DNA of 64,000 nucleotides, taken from NCBI GenBank assembly GCA_910574935.1, contig CAJTCU010000001.1, forward strand, positions 607,695 to 671,694. Reading direction: 5' to 3'. This document shows, piece after piece, positions 43,303 through 52,318 of the stretch (the first letter of the stretch is position 1; every line of letters begins with the position of its first letter). The notes under the pieces were generated by a model. It saw only the letters and a list, made by a program, of their open reading frames with translations, made no database searches and had not been told where the DNA came from. This DNA is from Oscillospiraceae bacterium (lineage in GTDB: Bacteria > Bacillota > Clostridia > Oscillospirales > Acutalibacteraceae). Both the position numbers and the translations under genes were made by a program.

Positions 43303-43989
43303 TTATGATATTTTTCCGTCACTCACTGTAATAATCCGGCTGCTGCTTTTTGCAGCTTCCGGCGAATGAGTAACCATGATAATTGTCTGTCTGCTTTCCT
43401 GGTTGATCTCCTGCAACAAATTCATAATGTCTGCCCCGGTACGGCTGTCAAGGTTTCCCGTTGGCTCGTCAGCAAACAAAATTTGGGGCTTGCCGATCAA
43501 TGCGCGGGCGATTGCAACACGCTGTTGCTGCCCGCCGGACAACTCGCGGGGCGTGTGTTTTCTCCTGTCAGATAAGCCGACAACCTCTAAAATTTCAGCA
43601 AGCTCATTTTTATAGTCACGCATTTTCTTTCCGTCCAACAAAAGCGGGAGCATGATATTTTCCTCTACGTTCAAGTTTGGGATAAGATTATAGAACTGGA
43701 ATACAAAGCCTATATTCTGCCGCCTTATCCGGCTCATTTTTTCATCACCCAGCTTCGATATATCTATGCCATTGAGAAAGACAGCTCCGCTTGTAGGCGT
43801 ATCAAGACCGCCAAGAATATAAAGCAAGGTACTTTTACCAGAACCGGATTGCCCCATGATAGAAACAAATTCTCCTTGCGAAACTTTCAAAGATATGCTT
43901 TTCAATACCCTTGTTCTGGTATCGCCAAGCTGAAAGTCTTTTACAATGCTTTTCCCCTCAATAACGATTTTTTCTGTTAATTCTCTCAT
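43303..43989 (-). CDS. ABC transporter ATP-binding protein (MacB/LolD type)
   Basis: 228 residues from ATG 43989. Walker A GQSGSGKSTLLYILGG, Q-loop region NIGFVFQFYNLIPNL, signature LSGGQQQRVAIARAL, Walker B ILFADEPTGNLD. The FtsX-type permease behind it would act in peptide or lipid export, but that partner is truncated. Start of the permease lies upstream on the same strand with an overlap region near 44003. Confidence 0.93.
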   Translation of the reverse strand: MRELTEKIVIEGKSIVKDFQLGDTRTRVLKSISLKVSQGEFVSIMGQSGSGKSTLLYILGGLDTPTSGAVFLNGIDISKLGDEKMSRIRRQNIGFVFQFYNLIPNLNVEENIMLPLLLDGKKMRDYKNELAEILEVVGLSDRRKHTPRELSGGQQQRVAIARALIGKPQILFADEPTGNLDSRTGADIMNLLQEINQESRQTIIMVTHSPEAAKSSSRIITVSDGKIS

Positions 43990-44002
43990 GTGACAATGCC
44001 TC

Positions 44003-44836
44003 CTATTCAAATTTAATTTCTTCTATCAGTTTCATATTACGACTTTTCATGAATGGTACGACGGAACCTAACAGCGTAATGAAAATCCCTAATCCCCCTG
44101 CGGCAAGAAACGTCCATAAATCCAGTTCCGGCAGCATGGAGATTTTGGGAGCTGCCACAAGGAAAATTGTCTGAATTTCCATGTAGGAAACAAAAATAGC
44201 GATTACTGCACCGATAAGCCCGATCGATGCGCCCTCTATCAATGTCATTTTCCTGTTTTGGCGGTTGGATAGACCAATGGATTTATACATGGCAATCGTG
44301 CGCCGTTTCTGCATATAGTTAATCAAAAGATTGTTGATCACACCGACGGTTGCAAGCAGCAGGATAAAATAGGTCATGGTGTGCATTGGTTCTAAAAATG
44401 CGCCAACGGTTGAAAGTGCGTCTGAATTAAATTCCTCTACGGTGCGGCTCCAATTTGATGTTTCCCCAAATAAAGCCCGTATCTGTACCATGATTGCGTC
44501 GGGGTCTGCGGCTGTATAAGCTAAGAAGTCATAGACTGTTGCTCCAAAGTCTGAAACAGCGCAGTAAGCGGGGATAACAGCTTCTACATCCGTTGCCCTT
44601 GATTTGAAACTGCCAGCAATGGTATAAGGAATTTCCTCTGTTCCATTTGAGAGAAGTATTTCGTCCCCAACCAAAAAGCCGGTACGTTGCAAACAATCCT
44701 CGCTTAAAATGACAGAGCGTTCTTTGTTCCCAAAGGAAGCAGCAGCCTGTTCCAATAAGCCTTTATCTGTAAATTTTAGAGCCAGCATGGAACTATACCA
44801 CTCCAAATTGTCTGTACCCTCTAAACAAGAAATCAA
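44003..44836 (-). pseudogene. FtsX-type ABC permease, C-terminal part only
   Basis: About 270 codons ending in the FtsX domain: helices at MTYFILLLATVGVINNLL, TLIEGASIGLIGAVIAIFVS and TFLAAGGLGIFITLLGSVVP, with the periplasmic part (SVILSEDCLQRTGFLVGDEI). Normal permeases of this kind have 700-1000 residues with more helices at the N-terminus. The upstream sequence is cut at about 44837, where plus-strand conjugative-element debris begins. The transporter is therefore probably dead. Confidence 0.8.
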
Positions 44837-45137
44837 GATTTACTATAAATTCATCGGCTTTGTCGGTGAATTACATATCACACCCACAAAACGGTGGACA
44901 GCGTTGCCCGCCAAACACTGTATGGTATGTGGCGTTGAATACGTCCCCGGCTCTGGCATATCGAAGTATTGTTCTGTCTGCGCCAAGAAGATACAGAGGG
45001 AAAAGTCAAACGAGTGCAAACACAGGAGTAGGGAGCAGAAAAGGATGGTATGTATTGAACTGTCCGCAAAAAATGACCGACTGACCTGGAACGGGAAGCT
45101 GGCGGAGATCTGGACACTGATCTCCACCACCCCGTAG
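44837..45137 (+). pseudogene. Fragments of conjugative-element genes (zinc-finger protein; start of VirB6-like gene)
   Basis: Plus-strand frame with ELHITPTKRWTALPAKHCMV, CGVEYVPGSGISKYCSVCAK (CxxC-CxxC zinc motif) and REKSNECKHRSREQKRM, as in small Cys-rich proteins of Clostridia elements. At about 45085 it joins NGKLAEIWTLISTTP, the beginning of the VirB6-like gene. No start codon with a ribosome site. Confidence 0.5.
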
Positions 45138-45196
45138 GAGCTCAAGGGCGGCGTCTGGACGGCGATACAGAATATCAACGGCCCTGCGCCCTGCTG

Positions 45197-45862
45197 TTGC
45201 TGTTCTTCGTCATGGACATCGTCAAGACCTGCGGCAGCTTTACAGAATTAAAGAAGCCTGAGATGGTATTCAAGTGCTTTATCCGTTTTGTGCTTGCCCA
45301 GGCGGCGGTGACCCACGGGATGGAACTGATGACGGCGCTGTTCAAGGTGGCCCAGGGCATGATCTCCACCATCATGACGGCCTCCGGGATGTCAGCGCTC
45401 ACCGATACCACCCTGCCTGACGAGATGGTCACCATCATCGAGGATGTGGGCTTCCTAGAGGGCATCCCCCTGTGGGCCATCACCCTGCTGGGGTCGCTGT
45501 TTATTTGGGTGCTGTCCCTTATCATGATTTTAACCGTCTATTCCCGGTTTTTCAAACTCTACCTCGCCACCGCCATCGCGCCCATCCCCATGGCCAGCTT
45601 CGCGGGACAGCCCTCCAGCAGCATTGGCGTTGCCTTTCTCAAAAGCTATGCCGCAATCTGTCTGGAGGGCTGTATCATCGTGTTAGCCTGTGTGATCTTC
45701 TCGGCCTTCGCCACCACTCCGCCTGCCATCGCGGACGATACCTTGGCGGCGGCCACCATCGTGTGGAATTATGTGGGCGAGGTGATTTTTAATATGCTTG
45801 TGCTGGTGGGCTGCATCAAAATGAGCGATAGGCTGATCCGGGAATTGATGGGGTTGGGATAA
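45197..45862 (+). pseudogene. VirB6/TrbL-like conjugation protein, frameshifted 5' end
   Basis: 221 codons with five or six membrane helices (AITLLGSLFIWVLSLIMILT, GCIIVLACVIFSAFATTPP) and FFKLYLATAIAPIPMASFAG, typical of the VirB6-like channel subunit of Tn916/CTn-type systems. The first 45 codons (IWTLISTTP, GGVWTAIQNINGP) are present upstream but out of frame and with a stop, so the gene is broken. No VirB4 or coupling protein is nearby. Confidence 0.7.
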
Positions 45863-45865
45863 CGG

Positions 45866-46201
45866 TCACCAGAGGCCCTCGGTGTTGATGGCATACTCGC
45901 CAGCGGCCCTGGCCTGCCGGACGCGGTAAGCCAGCAGCTCCGCCATCGCCCGCTCCTCCCGCCAATCCTCCAGCATACCCCAGAGGCGGCGGAGCAGCGT
46001 CACCACCCAGGACCGAACGGCGAGGCCGACCAGGGCGAAGAAGATGCCGTCCGCCAGGGCCGCATGGGCCTGATACCAGCCGTGGAACGCGGTGAGCATC
46101 AGGAGCGCGTAGAGGATGGGGACACCCAGCCGGAGCTTCAGGGCCAGACGGAACAGGATAGGAAGTAAAAACAGGCCAGCACCTAATACGATAAACATCA
46201 T
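45866..46201 (-). CDS. Small membrane protein of conjugative elements
   Basis: 111 residues; GAGGAGG 8 bases before an ATG pair. Two or three helices (FIVLGAGLFLLPILFRLALK, GVPILYALLMLTAFHGWYQA) and a basic C-terminus (RVRQARAAGEYA). Lies tail-to-tail against the VirB6-like remnant. Unknown role. Confidence 0.5.
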   Translation of the reverse strand: MMFIVLGAGLFLLPILFRLALKLRLGVPILYALLMLTAFHGWYQAHAALADGIFFALVGLAVRSWVVTLLRRLWGMLEDWREERAMAELLAYRVRQARAAGEYAINTEGLW

Positions 46202-46347
46202 TGCCGCAACCTCCTCTGAGTAGTTTGTGGCATCTTACCATAGGCAGGCGGGCCTTGCAACGGTCTGTCTGCCTATTCTGTCATCCATCTTGAATGCGGC
46301 CATTTTATCAGGTATAATGATTGCAAACCAATCGCCAGGAGGCGGCT

Positions 46348-46946
46348 ATGAAAAGAATTGTGATGATTCAAGGCGGCGGACGGCCAAAGGGCAACACCGC
46401 TCAGTTGGTAGACAGCTTCAAGCGGGGCGCCAAGGAGGCCGGACACAATGTGGAAGTGATTTCACTGTTGCGGCATGAGGTCAAGGGGTGCCTGGGCTGT
46501 AACGCCTGCCGCTACGGCAAGCCCTGTGTGCAAAAGGACAGCTTCAACGGCCTTGTCCCAAAATCAGGGAGGCGGATCTGCTGGTCTTCGCGTCCCCGCT
46601 GTATTTCTGGACACTGTCCTCCCGGATCAAGGCGTTCATTGAGCGGTTCTACTGTATCGCGGAGGAGGACCCCAACCCACCCCTGGGCCGGTATGAAAAG
46701 TATCCGGTAAAGGACTGCGCCCTGCTGATGACGGCGGCGGATGACTTCTTCTGGACTTTTGAGCAGGCGGTATCCTATTACCGTTTCGCCCTCGTCAACT
46801 ATATCGGCTTCCACGACAAGGGGATGCTGCTGGCAGGCGGCTGCGGAGATACGAACGGAAAACCTCAAATCGACAAGACAGATCACTTGGAAAAAGCGTA
46901 TCAATTTGGAAATAACATCTATCAGAGGGAGGAACCTGCCGTATGA
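46348..46946 (+). pseudogene. Flavodoxin-like NAD(P)H-dependent oxidoreductase, single-base frameshift
   Basis: ATG 46348 after AGGAGG. MKRIVMIQGGGRPKGNTAQL, then CLGCNACRYGKPCVQKDSFN of the iron-sulfur-flavoprotein/NADPH-dependent FMN reductase family. At the run CCCAAAATC (about 46558) one A seems missing; restoring it gives VPKIREADLLVFASPLYFWT and a normal continuation to TGA 46946 (KAYQFGNNIYQREEPAV). Real mutation or a sequencing error in a homopolymer. The last bases overlap the next gene. Confidence 0.8.
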
Positions 46947-47275
46947 GCATCCTGGTACTTCTGACCTACACGGGGAAGGACGGCAGCTCCCGTAAGTTTG
47001 CCGAGGAAATGGAGAGAAGCGGAACGGCGGCGTTGATTCGCGGAGAGGATGGAAATGAGCGGTATGAATATTTCTTTCCTTTCAGCGAATCTGAGACCGT
47101 TCTGCTCATTGACAGATGGAGAGACCAGGCGTCCATAGACCGGCATCATGCGTCTCCGATGATGGGAACCATCGCACAACTGCGGGAAAAATATGACCTG
47201 CACATGAGCGCGGAAAGATATGTTCTTGATGAAAGCGGGATTCCCACCCGTGATGAAAAATTTATCAGGCACTGA
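46943..47275 (+). CDS. Putative quinol monooxygenase (antibiotic biosynthesis monooxygenase fold)
   Basis: 110 residues. Begins SILVLLTYTGKDGSSRKFAE, with YEYFFPFSESETVLLIDRWR and QASIDRHHASPMM typical of the YgiN/ABM dimeric ferredoxin-like fold. Overlaps the flavodoxin gene by 4 bases (ATGA), so the pair could form a small redox unit acting on quinones or aromatic compounds. Confidence 0.85.
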   Translation: MSILVLLTYTGKDGSSRKFAEEMERSGTAALIRGEDGNERYEYFFPFSESETVLLIDRWRDQASIDRHHASPMMGTIAQLREKYDLHMSAERYVLDESGIPTRDEKFIRH

Positions 47276-47309
47276 TCACACAAGCATTTTCTAACAATTC
47301 TTATTTTGA

Positions 47310-47348
47310 CAGGCCGCACTTGTTGAAAAGTGCGGCCTGCTTTCATTT
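47310..47348 (+). terminator. Terminator of the oxidoreductase pair
   Basis: CAGGCCGCACTT, loop GTTGAA, AAGTGCGGCCTG, then CTTTCATTTT. Confidence 0.8.
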
Positions 47349-47363
47349 TGGAGGTGATCACCC

Positions 47364-47510
47364 ATAGAAGTCCGCATCAACAAAGAAGTCCGGGACTACC
47401 AGGAGAGTATAGCTGGATTAAAGAGCGTGCTTGCGCTACACAGACTGCGACATCTACTGGCCGCTCCAGACAGGCATTTGACCTGGCATGAAAAAGCGAG
47501 ACTTTTTTGA
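47364..47510 (+). pseudogene. PrgI-family conjugation gene, 5' remnant
   Basis: Behind GGAGGTG the frame begins with ATA instead of ATG and reads EVRINKEVRDYQESI, the conserved start of PrgI-like proteins that follow the VirB6-like gene in Clostridia conjugative elements. The rest is scrambled (AGLKSVLALHRLRHLLAAP) and ends at TGA 47510. The oxidoreductase pair thus sits between two neighbours of a former conjugation operon. Confidence 0.5.
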
Positions 47511-47798
47511 TACTCTGAGTTTAGGTGGAATCCCTATAATTGGCATAAGATACGCTGCCTGGAAGCCATTACTTGGTCATTGTTATTATAGTTAACGCGG
47601 TTCCCCAAAAAAGTAGTCCTCTTGTTTTGAAGCGGCCGCTTTCGCTGCCCTGCGGAATAAGCGGTAAATCCCGATGGTTCCGTGCGGTTACTATCACACA
47701 CGCGTTTTACAGCTCCGCGAAAAATTAGAACCTGCATCCATAGGGCGTTCCTTTCTGAAAAGGCCTATGCATACAGGTTTTTTATGATTCGATCCGCT
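47511..47798. other. Gap with a dispersed repeat
   Basis: No gene. TTATAGTTAACGCGGTTC at 47586-47603 is repeated exactly at 54391-54408, followed in both by a TTCGCTGCCC..CGG..AA motif. Confidence 0.5.
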
Positions 47799-49157
47799 CT
47801 AATTCTTTAGACTCTGCAAAGGCGCGGGGATCTTCCCTCCCCGATGAATAAATTCTGCCGGCGAGGACATATTGACGGGCATAATGGGCCCCTGGCCCAA
47901 AAGCCCCCCAAAGTCCAGCTCTTCCCCGGCCTTGCGGCCAATGGCGGGAATCACCCGCACAGCGGTGGTCTTGCTGTTCACCATGCCGATAGCCGCCTCG
48001 TCGGCAATGATGCCAGAAATAATCTCCGCTGTCACGTCCCCGGGAATACAGATCATGTCTAGCCCCACCGAGCACACCGCTGTCATGGCCTCCAGCTTTG
48101 AAAGGGTCAGGCAGCCGCTGCGGGCCGCGTCAATCATGCCGGCGTCCTCTGTCACCGGGATGAACGCCCCAGATAGCCCCCCCACGCTGGAGGAGGCCAT
48201 TACGCCGCCCTTTTTCACCGCGTCGTTCAGCAGGGCCAGGGCCGCCGTGGTACCGTGGGCCCCGCACTGTGCAAGTCCCATACCCTCTAGAATATGGGCT
48301 ACGCTGTCACCAATGGCCGGGGTGGGGGCCAGGGATAGGTCCACAATGCCAAAGGGCACACTGAGCCGCCGGGAGGCCTCCTGGGCCACCAGCTGGCCCA
48401 TACGGGTGATTTTGAAAGCCGTGCGCTTGATGAGCTCCGCGATCTCTGTCAGGCTGCGGCCGGCTCCCTCTTTTTCAATAACGGCCCGCACCACCCCGGG
48501 ACCGGAGACCCCTACGTTGATGACGCAGTCCGGCTCTCCCGGACCGTGGAAAGCCCCGGCCATAAAGGGGTTGTCCTCTGGGGCGTTGCAAAACACCACC
48601 AGCTTTGCCGCGCCAATACACTCCCGGTCAGCGGTGTTTTTGGCGGTTTCCAGCACCACGCGGCCCATCTTCTCCACCGCGTCCATGTTAATGCCCGCCT
48701 TTGTGCTGCCAATGTTCACCGAGGAACAGACCAGCCGAGTCTCGCTGAGGGCCTGGGGAATGCTCTCAATGAGGGCGTAGTCCCCGGGGCCAAAGCCTTT
48801 CTGCACTAGGGCCGAGTAGCCGCCGATAAAGTTCACCCCCACCGTGTGGGCGGCCCGGTCCAGGGCCCGGGCAAAGCGCAGGGGCGAGGCCCCCGGGCAG
48901 GCCCCCGCCACCATGGCCACTGGGGTGACGGAGATGCGCTTGTTGATAATGGGGATGCCGTACTGGCGGCTGATGTCCTCGCCGGTTTTTGCCAGCTTTT
49001 CCGCGTAGCGGCAAATTTTGTCATAGACTTTCTCAGCAGCCCGGTCCGGGTCTGGGCCCGCGCAGTCTAAAAGGGAAATGCCCATGGTGATGGTGCGCAC
49101 ATCCAGGTTTTCGTTGTCGATCATATTAATGGTCTCTAAAATTTCTTTGGTATTCAA
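47799..49157 (-). CDS. UPF0210 (PFL family) protein
   Basis: 452 residues from a TTG start at 49157, 8 bases after GAGGGGG and overlapping the GNAT stop. Sequence [38 protein letters not shown] and [20 protein letters not shown] identify the DUF711/UPF0210 family. The biochemical role is not established; its gene is nearly always paired with an ACT-domain gene (UPF0237), present here at 49971, with a GNAT gene in between. Confidence 0.92.
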   Translation of the reverse strand: MNTKEILETINMIDNENLDVRTITMGISLLDCAGPDPDRAAEKVYDKICRYAEKLAKTGEDISRQYGIPIINKRISVTPVAMVAGACPGASPLRFARALDRAAHTVGVNFIGGYSALVQKGFGPGDYALIESIPQALSETRLVCSSVNIGSTKAGINMDAVEKMGRVVLETAKNTADRECIGAAKLVVFCNAPEDNPFMAGAFHGPGEPDCVINVGVSGPGVVRAVIEKEGAGRSLTEIAELIKRTAFKITRMGQLVAQEASRRLSVPFGIVDLSLAPTPAIGDSVAHILEGMGLAQCGAHGTTAALALLNDAVKKGGVMASSSVGGLSGAFIPVTEDAGMIDAARSGCLTLSKLEAMTAVCSVGLDMICIPGDVTAEIISGIIADEAAIGMVNSKTTAVRVIPAIGRKAGEELDFGGLLGQGPIMPVNMSSPAEFIHRGGKIPAPLQSLKN

Positions 49158-49645
49158 ATCGATTCCCCCTCTAGGGCGGCTTTTTCCCCCGCCCAGGTCT
49201 TTTCCATCACGTCCCAGCACAACACGTCGCCGTTCTCCTGCTCCTCCGTCCGGTAATCCACAATTCGGTAACCCCGCCGCAGGTACAAGGCCTTGGCAGG
49301 CAAAGAGGCCTCTACCGTCATCCGCCCGTAAGCCTCCCCCAGGGTCCGCTCCGCAAAGTCCAGCAAAAACCGGCCATACCCCTTCCCCTGGTATAGGGGC
49401 GGCACATACAACCGGGTGATCTCCTCCCCATGCAGGGTCACGGTACCCACGGCCTTGCCTTCCTCCAGCAGAAGAAACACTTCTCCCGCCAGGATGTCCG
49501 GCAGAATTTTCTCCTCCCGGTGCCAGTTTAGAAAAAAATCTACGATCCCCTTGGGGTAATAGTGCGGGTAAACCGCCAAAATCGTTTCCCGGGTAATGCG
49601 GGCCGCCTCTTTCAGATCAGCGGGCCCAGCTCGTTTCAGCGTCAT
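49154..49645 (-). CDS. GNAT-family N-acetyltransferase
   Basis: 163 residues from ATG 49645 (GGAAGGG upstream; earlier ATGs lack ribosome sites). Acetyl-CoA loop [20 protein letters not shown] and the C-terminal [20 protein letters not shown]. Ends with TGA overlapping the UPF0210 TTG start, so the two are coupled. Substrate unknown. Confidence 0.88.
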   Translation of the reverse strand: MTLKRAGPADLKEAARITRETILAVYPHYYPKGIVDFFLNWHREEKILPDILAGEVFLLLEEGKAVGTVTLHGEEITRLYVPPLYQGKGYGRFLLDFAERTLGEAYGRMTVEASLPAKALYLRRGYRIVDYRTEEQENGDVLCWDVMEKTWAGEKAALEGESI

Positions 49646-49970
49646 AGGCTTCCCTTCCTTCCAGAGAGATGAAATATACCAACACATAGCATTGTACTCT
49701 AAAGCCATAAAACGTCCCGCCGGCATTAGGGTCTTCCTTATAAATCCGCCTTTGAACAGAGCGAAGCCCCCCACTTTAACAATAGAACACCCTGTCAAAA
49801 GTTTCCCACTACCGTAAAACTGGATTCCAAGTACGCCTCACCGAAAAGCGAACCCTCCCCCGCCCGGCGGCAGCGCACTGGCCCAAAAGTTTCGCGCTTC
49901 CGCAAAGCGAAATTTCAGTGCCTCTCACCGAAAAGCGAAACTAGGAGATTTGAATGCGCCCCACGCGCAT
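49646..49970. other. Gap between GNAT and ACT genes
   Basis: No gene seen. Contains a short direct repeat, CTCACCGAAAAGCGAA, at about 49837 and 49924, with a third partial (CGCAAAGCGAAA) between. Confidence 0.5.
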
Positions 49971-50252
49971 TTAAATCTTGTGCATAGAGCTAAAGATATC
50001 CTCATGCATCACATGAATTTTCAACCCCATCTCCGCGCCAACCTGGTCCATGGTCTCAGCCAGACCGGCCACCTCCACGTCGGCTCCGGCCATATCCACC
50101 AGCATGACCATGGCAAACAGGTCCTGAAGGATAGACTGGGTTACCTCCAGCACATTGACGCCGTGCTGGGCACAGATATTTGTCACTTTAGCCAAAATCC
50201 CCACCATGTCTTTGCCAACCACAGTGATAACGGCCTTTTCCGTTTTTTCCAT
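49971..50252 (-). CDS. ACT-domain protein (UPF0237)
   Basis: 93 residues from ATG 50252 (MEKTEKAVITVVGKDMVGIL). Two ACT-like repeats: AVITVVGKDMVGILAKVTNI and the C-terminal half ending MHEDIFSSMHKI. ACT domains bind small ligands such as amino acids. Normal upstream partner of UPF0210. Confidence 0.92.
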   Translation of the reverse strand: MEKTEKAVITVVGKDMVGILAKVTNICAQHGVNVLEVTQSILQDLFAMVMLVDMAGADVEVAGLAETMDQVGAEMGLKIHVMHEDIFSSMHKI

Positions 50253-50392
50253 TGTTCCCCGCCCTTTCAAAATAAAGTATCGCCCTCTATTATGAAGAAG
50301 TTTTCCCCACTTGTCAAGTGGGGAGAACAAGAAGGGGAAGAGCCCCGGGCCCTTCCCCATAAAAATTTTTTTCAATAATTCTCCCAAGTGTT

Positions 50393-50440
50393 TTGCATTT
50401 TTCCTGAATCCATGCTATAATGGACCCAGAACATATTTTT
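50393..50440 (+). promoter_or_regulatory. lexA promoter and possible LexA box
   Basis: TTGCAT, 17 bases, TATAAT (50393-50421), then GAACATATTTTT at 50429-50440, whose first half matches the Clostridia SOS box GAACATATGTTC. Position just behind the -10 fits autorepression. Confidence 0.55.
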
Positions 50441-50491
50441 TGCCTCTTCAAAAAGCGCCTGCTCTGCCGCGAGAAAGGAACGTGGTCCGCT

Positions 50492-51073
50492 ATGAATGGT
50501 CTGACGCCTAGCCAACAGAAAGTTTACGACTATATTATGAAAGCCACGCCCAGCGGTGTGCCCCCCACGGTTCGGGAGATCTGCGCCGCCACCGGCCTGC
50601 GCTCTACCTCCACGGTCCATGCCCATCTGAAAACCCTGGAGCGGCTGGGCTACATCACCCGGGACGCTGGCCTGAACCGCTCCATCCGGCTAGAGGGCAG
50701 CCAGCCCGCCGCCCAGGTGCCTATTCTGGGCCGGGTCACTGCGGGCATGCCCATTTTGGCCGTGCAGGACATCGAAGGCTACATTCCCTTTCCTCAAAAA
50801 GAGGGCAAGGACCTGTTCGCCCTGCATGTGGTGGGGCTTAGCATGCGGGACGCGGGTATTTTGGACGGCGACTACGTGGTTGCGGAGCGAACGCCCACCG
50901 CTGACAATGGGGACATCATTGTGGCCATGATCGACGACGAAGCTACCGTGAAGCGCCTGTTCTGGGAAAAAGACCGGGTGCGCCTGCAACCGGAAAACCC
51001 GGACTTTGAGCCCATCTACTCGGACCATGCCAGCGTGCTGGGCAGGGTCATCGCGGTGTTGCGCTATTATTAA
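50492..51073 (+). CDS. lexA: SOS repressor LexA
   Basis: 193 residues from ATG 50492 (GAAAGGAA upstream). Winged helix (LTPSQQKVYDYIMKATPSGV, PPTVREICAATGLRSTSTVH), cleavage site Ala-Gly in GRVTAGMP, catalytic Ser in GLSMRDAGILDGD and Lys in EATVKRLF. Represses SOS genes until RecA-stimulated self-cleavage. Its 3' end overlaps the amidase gene on the other strand by 26 bases. Confidence 0.95.
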   Translation: MNGLTPSQQKVYDYIMKATPSGVPPTVREICAATGLRSTSTVHAHLKTLERLGYITRDAGLNRSIRLEGSQPAAQVPILGRVTAGMPILAVQDIEGYIPFPQKEGKDLFALHVVGLSMRDAGILDGDYVVAERTPTADNGDIIVAMIDDEATVKRLFWEKDRVRLQPENPDFEPIYSDHASVLGRVIAVLRYY

Positions 51074-51758
51074 GGCATCCCAGCCGGTCCAGCAGCACCG
51101 CGCACTGTTCGCGGGTCAAAGGGGCTCTGGGAGATGAGCCGTCCAGCAGCCCCGCTGCCACGGCCTTTTCCCAGGCTTCTTTTGCCCATGCCGAAGGTCC
51201 CTGGCTCGCCCGCTCCTGTTCCAGGCGCTGGGCGTAGTGTTTAAACTCCTCATAACGCTGCATTTCCTGATCTCCTTTAACATATTTTTCTATTAATTGA
51301 AGAAACCGCCCCCATCCCAGGTCCAGCGTCCGGTGGGGGCAATATTTTTTGTCATAATCCTGGTGCTTGGTCACTCGGTCCATGCCCCATCCATAGTCTT
51401 TCAGCAGACCGGCAATCAGCCGCGCGGCCTGGTCCTCGGCCTGGAAAAAGGGCTCTCCGCCGGAGCGGGAATAGCATATCTCCACATGGATGCCCTCCAT
51501 GTTTCCTTTGCCCGTCCCGTCTCCGCTGGCCCAGGCGTTCCGGTCCAGGGGAAGGCCCTGCACCGCGCCCTTCCCGTCCACCGCAAAGTGGAAGGAGATC
51601 TCATAGTCATTGCGCAGCATATAGGCCACCTCGTTCTCTGCCGGAGCGTCATTGGCCGTGTTATGCACCACCACCCGGGTGGGGGTGCGCCGGTATGGAC
51701 ACTTGATGGGATACTTTTCCGGCGGACAAAGATTCTGCTTAATGTTCACGCCGTTCAT
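51048..51758 (-). CDS. N-acetylmuramoyl-L-alanine amidase (phage endolysin type)
   Basis: 236 residues. Amidase_2 domain with zinc ligands in VVVHNTANDAPAENEVAYML and KHQDYDKKYCPHR; FHFAVDGKGAVQGLPLDRNA is the usual core. The C-terminal part (AWEKAVAAGLLDGSSPRAPL, TREQCAVLLDRLG) is an SLH-like cell-wall-binding motif seen in Clostridia endolysins. ATG 51758 overlaps the holin stop by 4 bases. Works with the holin to lyse the cell or remodel the wall. Confidence 0.92.
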   Translation of the reverse strand: MNGVNIKQNLCPPEKYPIKCPYRRTPTRVVVHNTANDAPAENEVAYMLRNDYEISFHFAVDGKGAVQGLPLDRNAWASGDGTGKGNMEGIHVEICYSRSGGEPFFQAEDQAARLIAGLLKDYGWGMDRVTKHQDYDKKYCPHRTLDLGWGRFLQLIEKYVKGDQEMQRYEEFKHYAQRLEQERASQGPSAWAKEAWEKAVAAGLLDGSSPRAPLTREQCAVLLDRLGCLNNSATPR

Positions 51759-52198
51759 TGGCCCCGCCCCCCTTCGTCGCCCTGCTTGCGCAGGGCCTCC
51801 AGCATATCCCGCAGAAAGGCTGGGTAGGGCACGCCCATTAGTCCCAGGTTCTCCAGAATGGAGAGCCCCTCGTTGGCAATAAAGAACAGGCAAACCGCTG
51901 TGCGGATAAAGCTGCTGCCCGCGGCCCGGTCCAGCGGCACAGCCAGCAAAACCACCAGCAGGACCGCGCACTTCCTTAGCAGGCCCAAAAAGCCCGCCCG
52001 GCTGGAGATCGCTCCGCCGGGGGTTTTTAGAGAGCGCTTGAACACCCCGGCCACTAAGAGCCCGGTCAGATAATCCGCCGCCATAAAGCCGACGAGTACC
52101 TGTAGGGCCATGTCCCAGCCGCCCAAGGCCTGGGCCGCCGCGCCGCCTACGGCCGCCAAAACAGCCAGGGCGGTATTTTTGATTTGGATGTAGTTCAA
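51755..52198 (-). CDS. Phage holin (TcdE/PF05105 type)
   Basis: 147 residues from TTG 52198, 6-8 bases after AAGGGGGAA (an ATG seven codons earlier overlaps the ribosome site). Three or four membrane helices; MALQVLVGFMAADYLTGLLV is the typical holin motif. Small charged C-terminus (RDMLEALRKQGDEGGRG). Opens the membrane for the adjacent amidase. Confidence 0.88.
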   Translation of the reverse strand: MNYIQIKNTALAVLAAVGGAAAQALGGWDMALQVLVGFMAADYLTGLLVAGVFKRSLKTPGGAISSRAGFLGLLRKCAVLLVVLLAVPLDRAAGSSFIRTAVCLFFIANEGLSILENLGLMGVPYPAFLRDMLEALRKQGDEGGRGQ

Positions 52199-52318
52199 AA
52201 TAAATTCCCCCTTTAGCAATTATAAAATGATGCATCCGGTCCATACGGCCCCTGCCCCAATCCCTGCTGGGAGAGCAAGCCCCCTGGGCCCTTGTTACGC
52301 TGGTGGTCTGCAAAAGGC

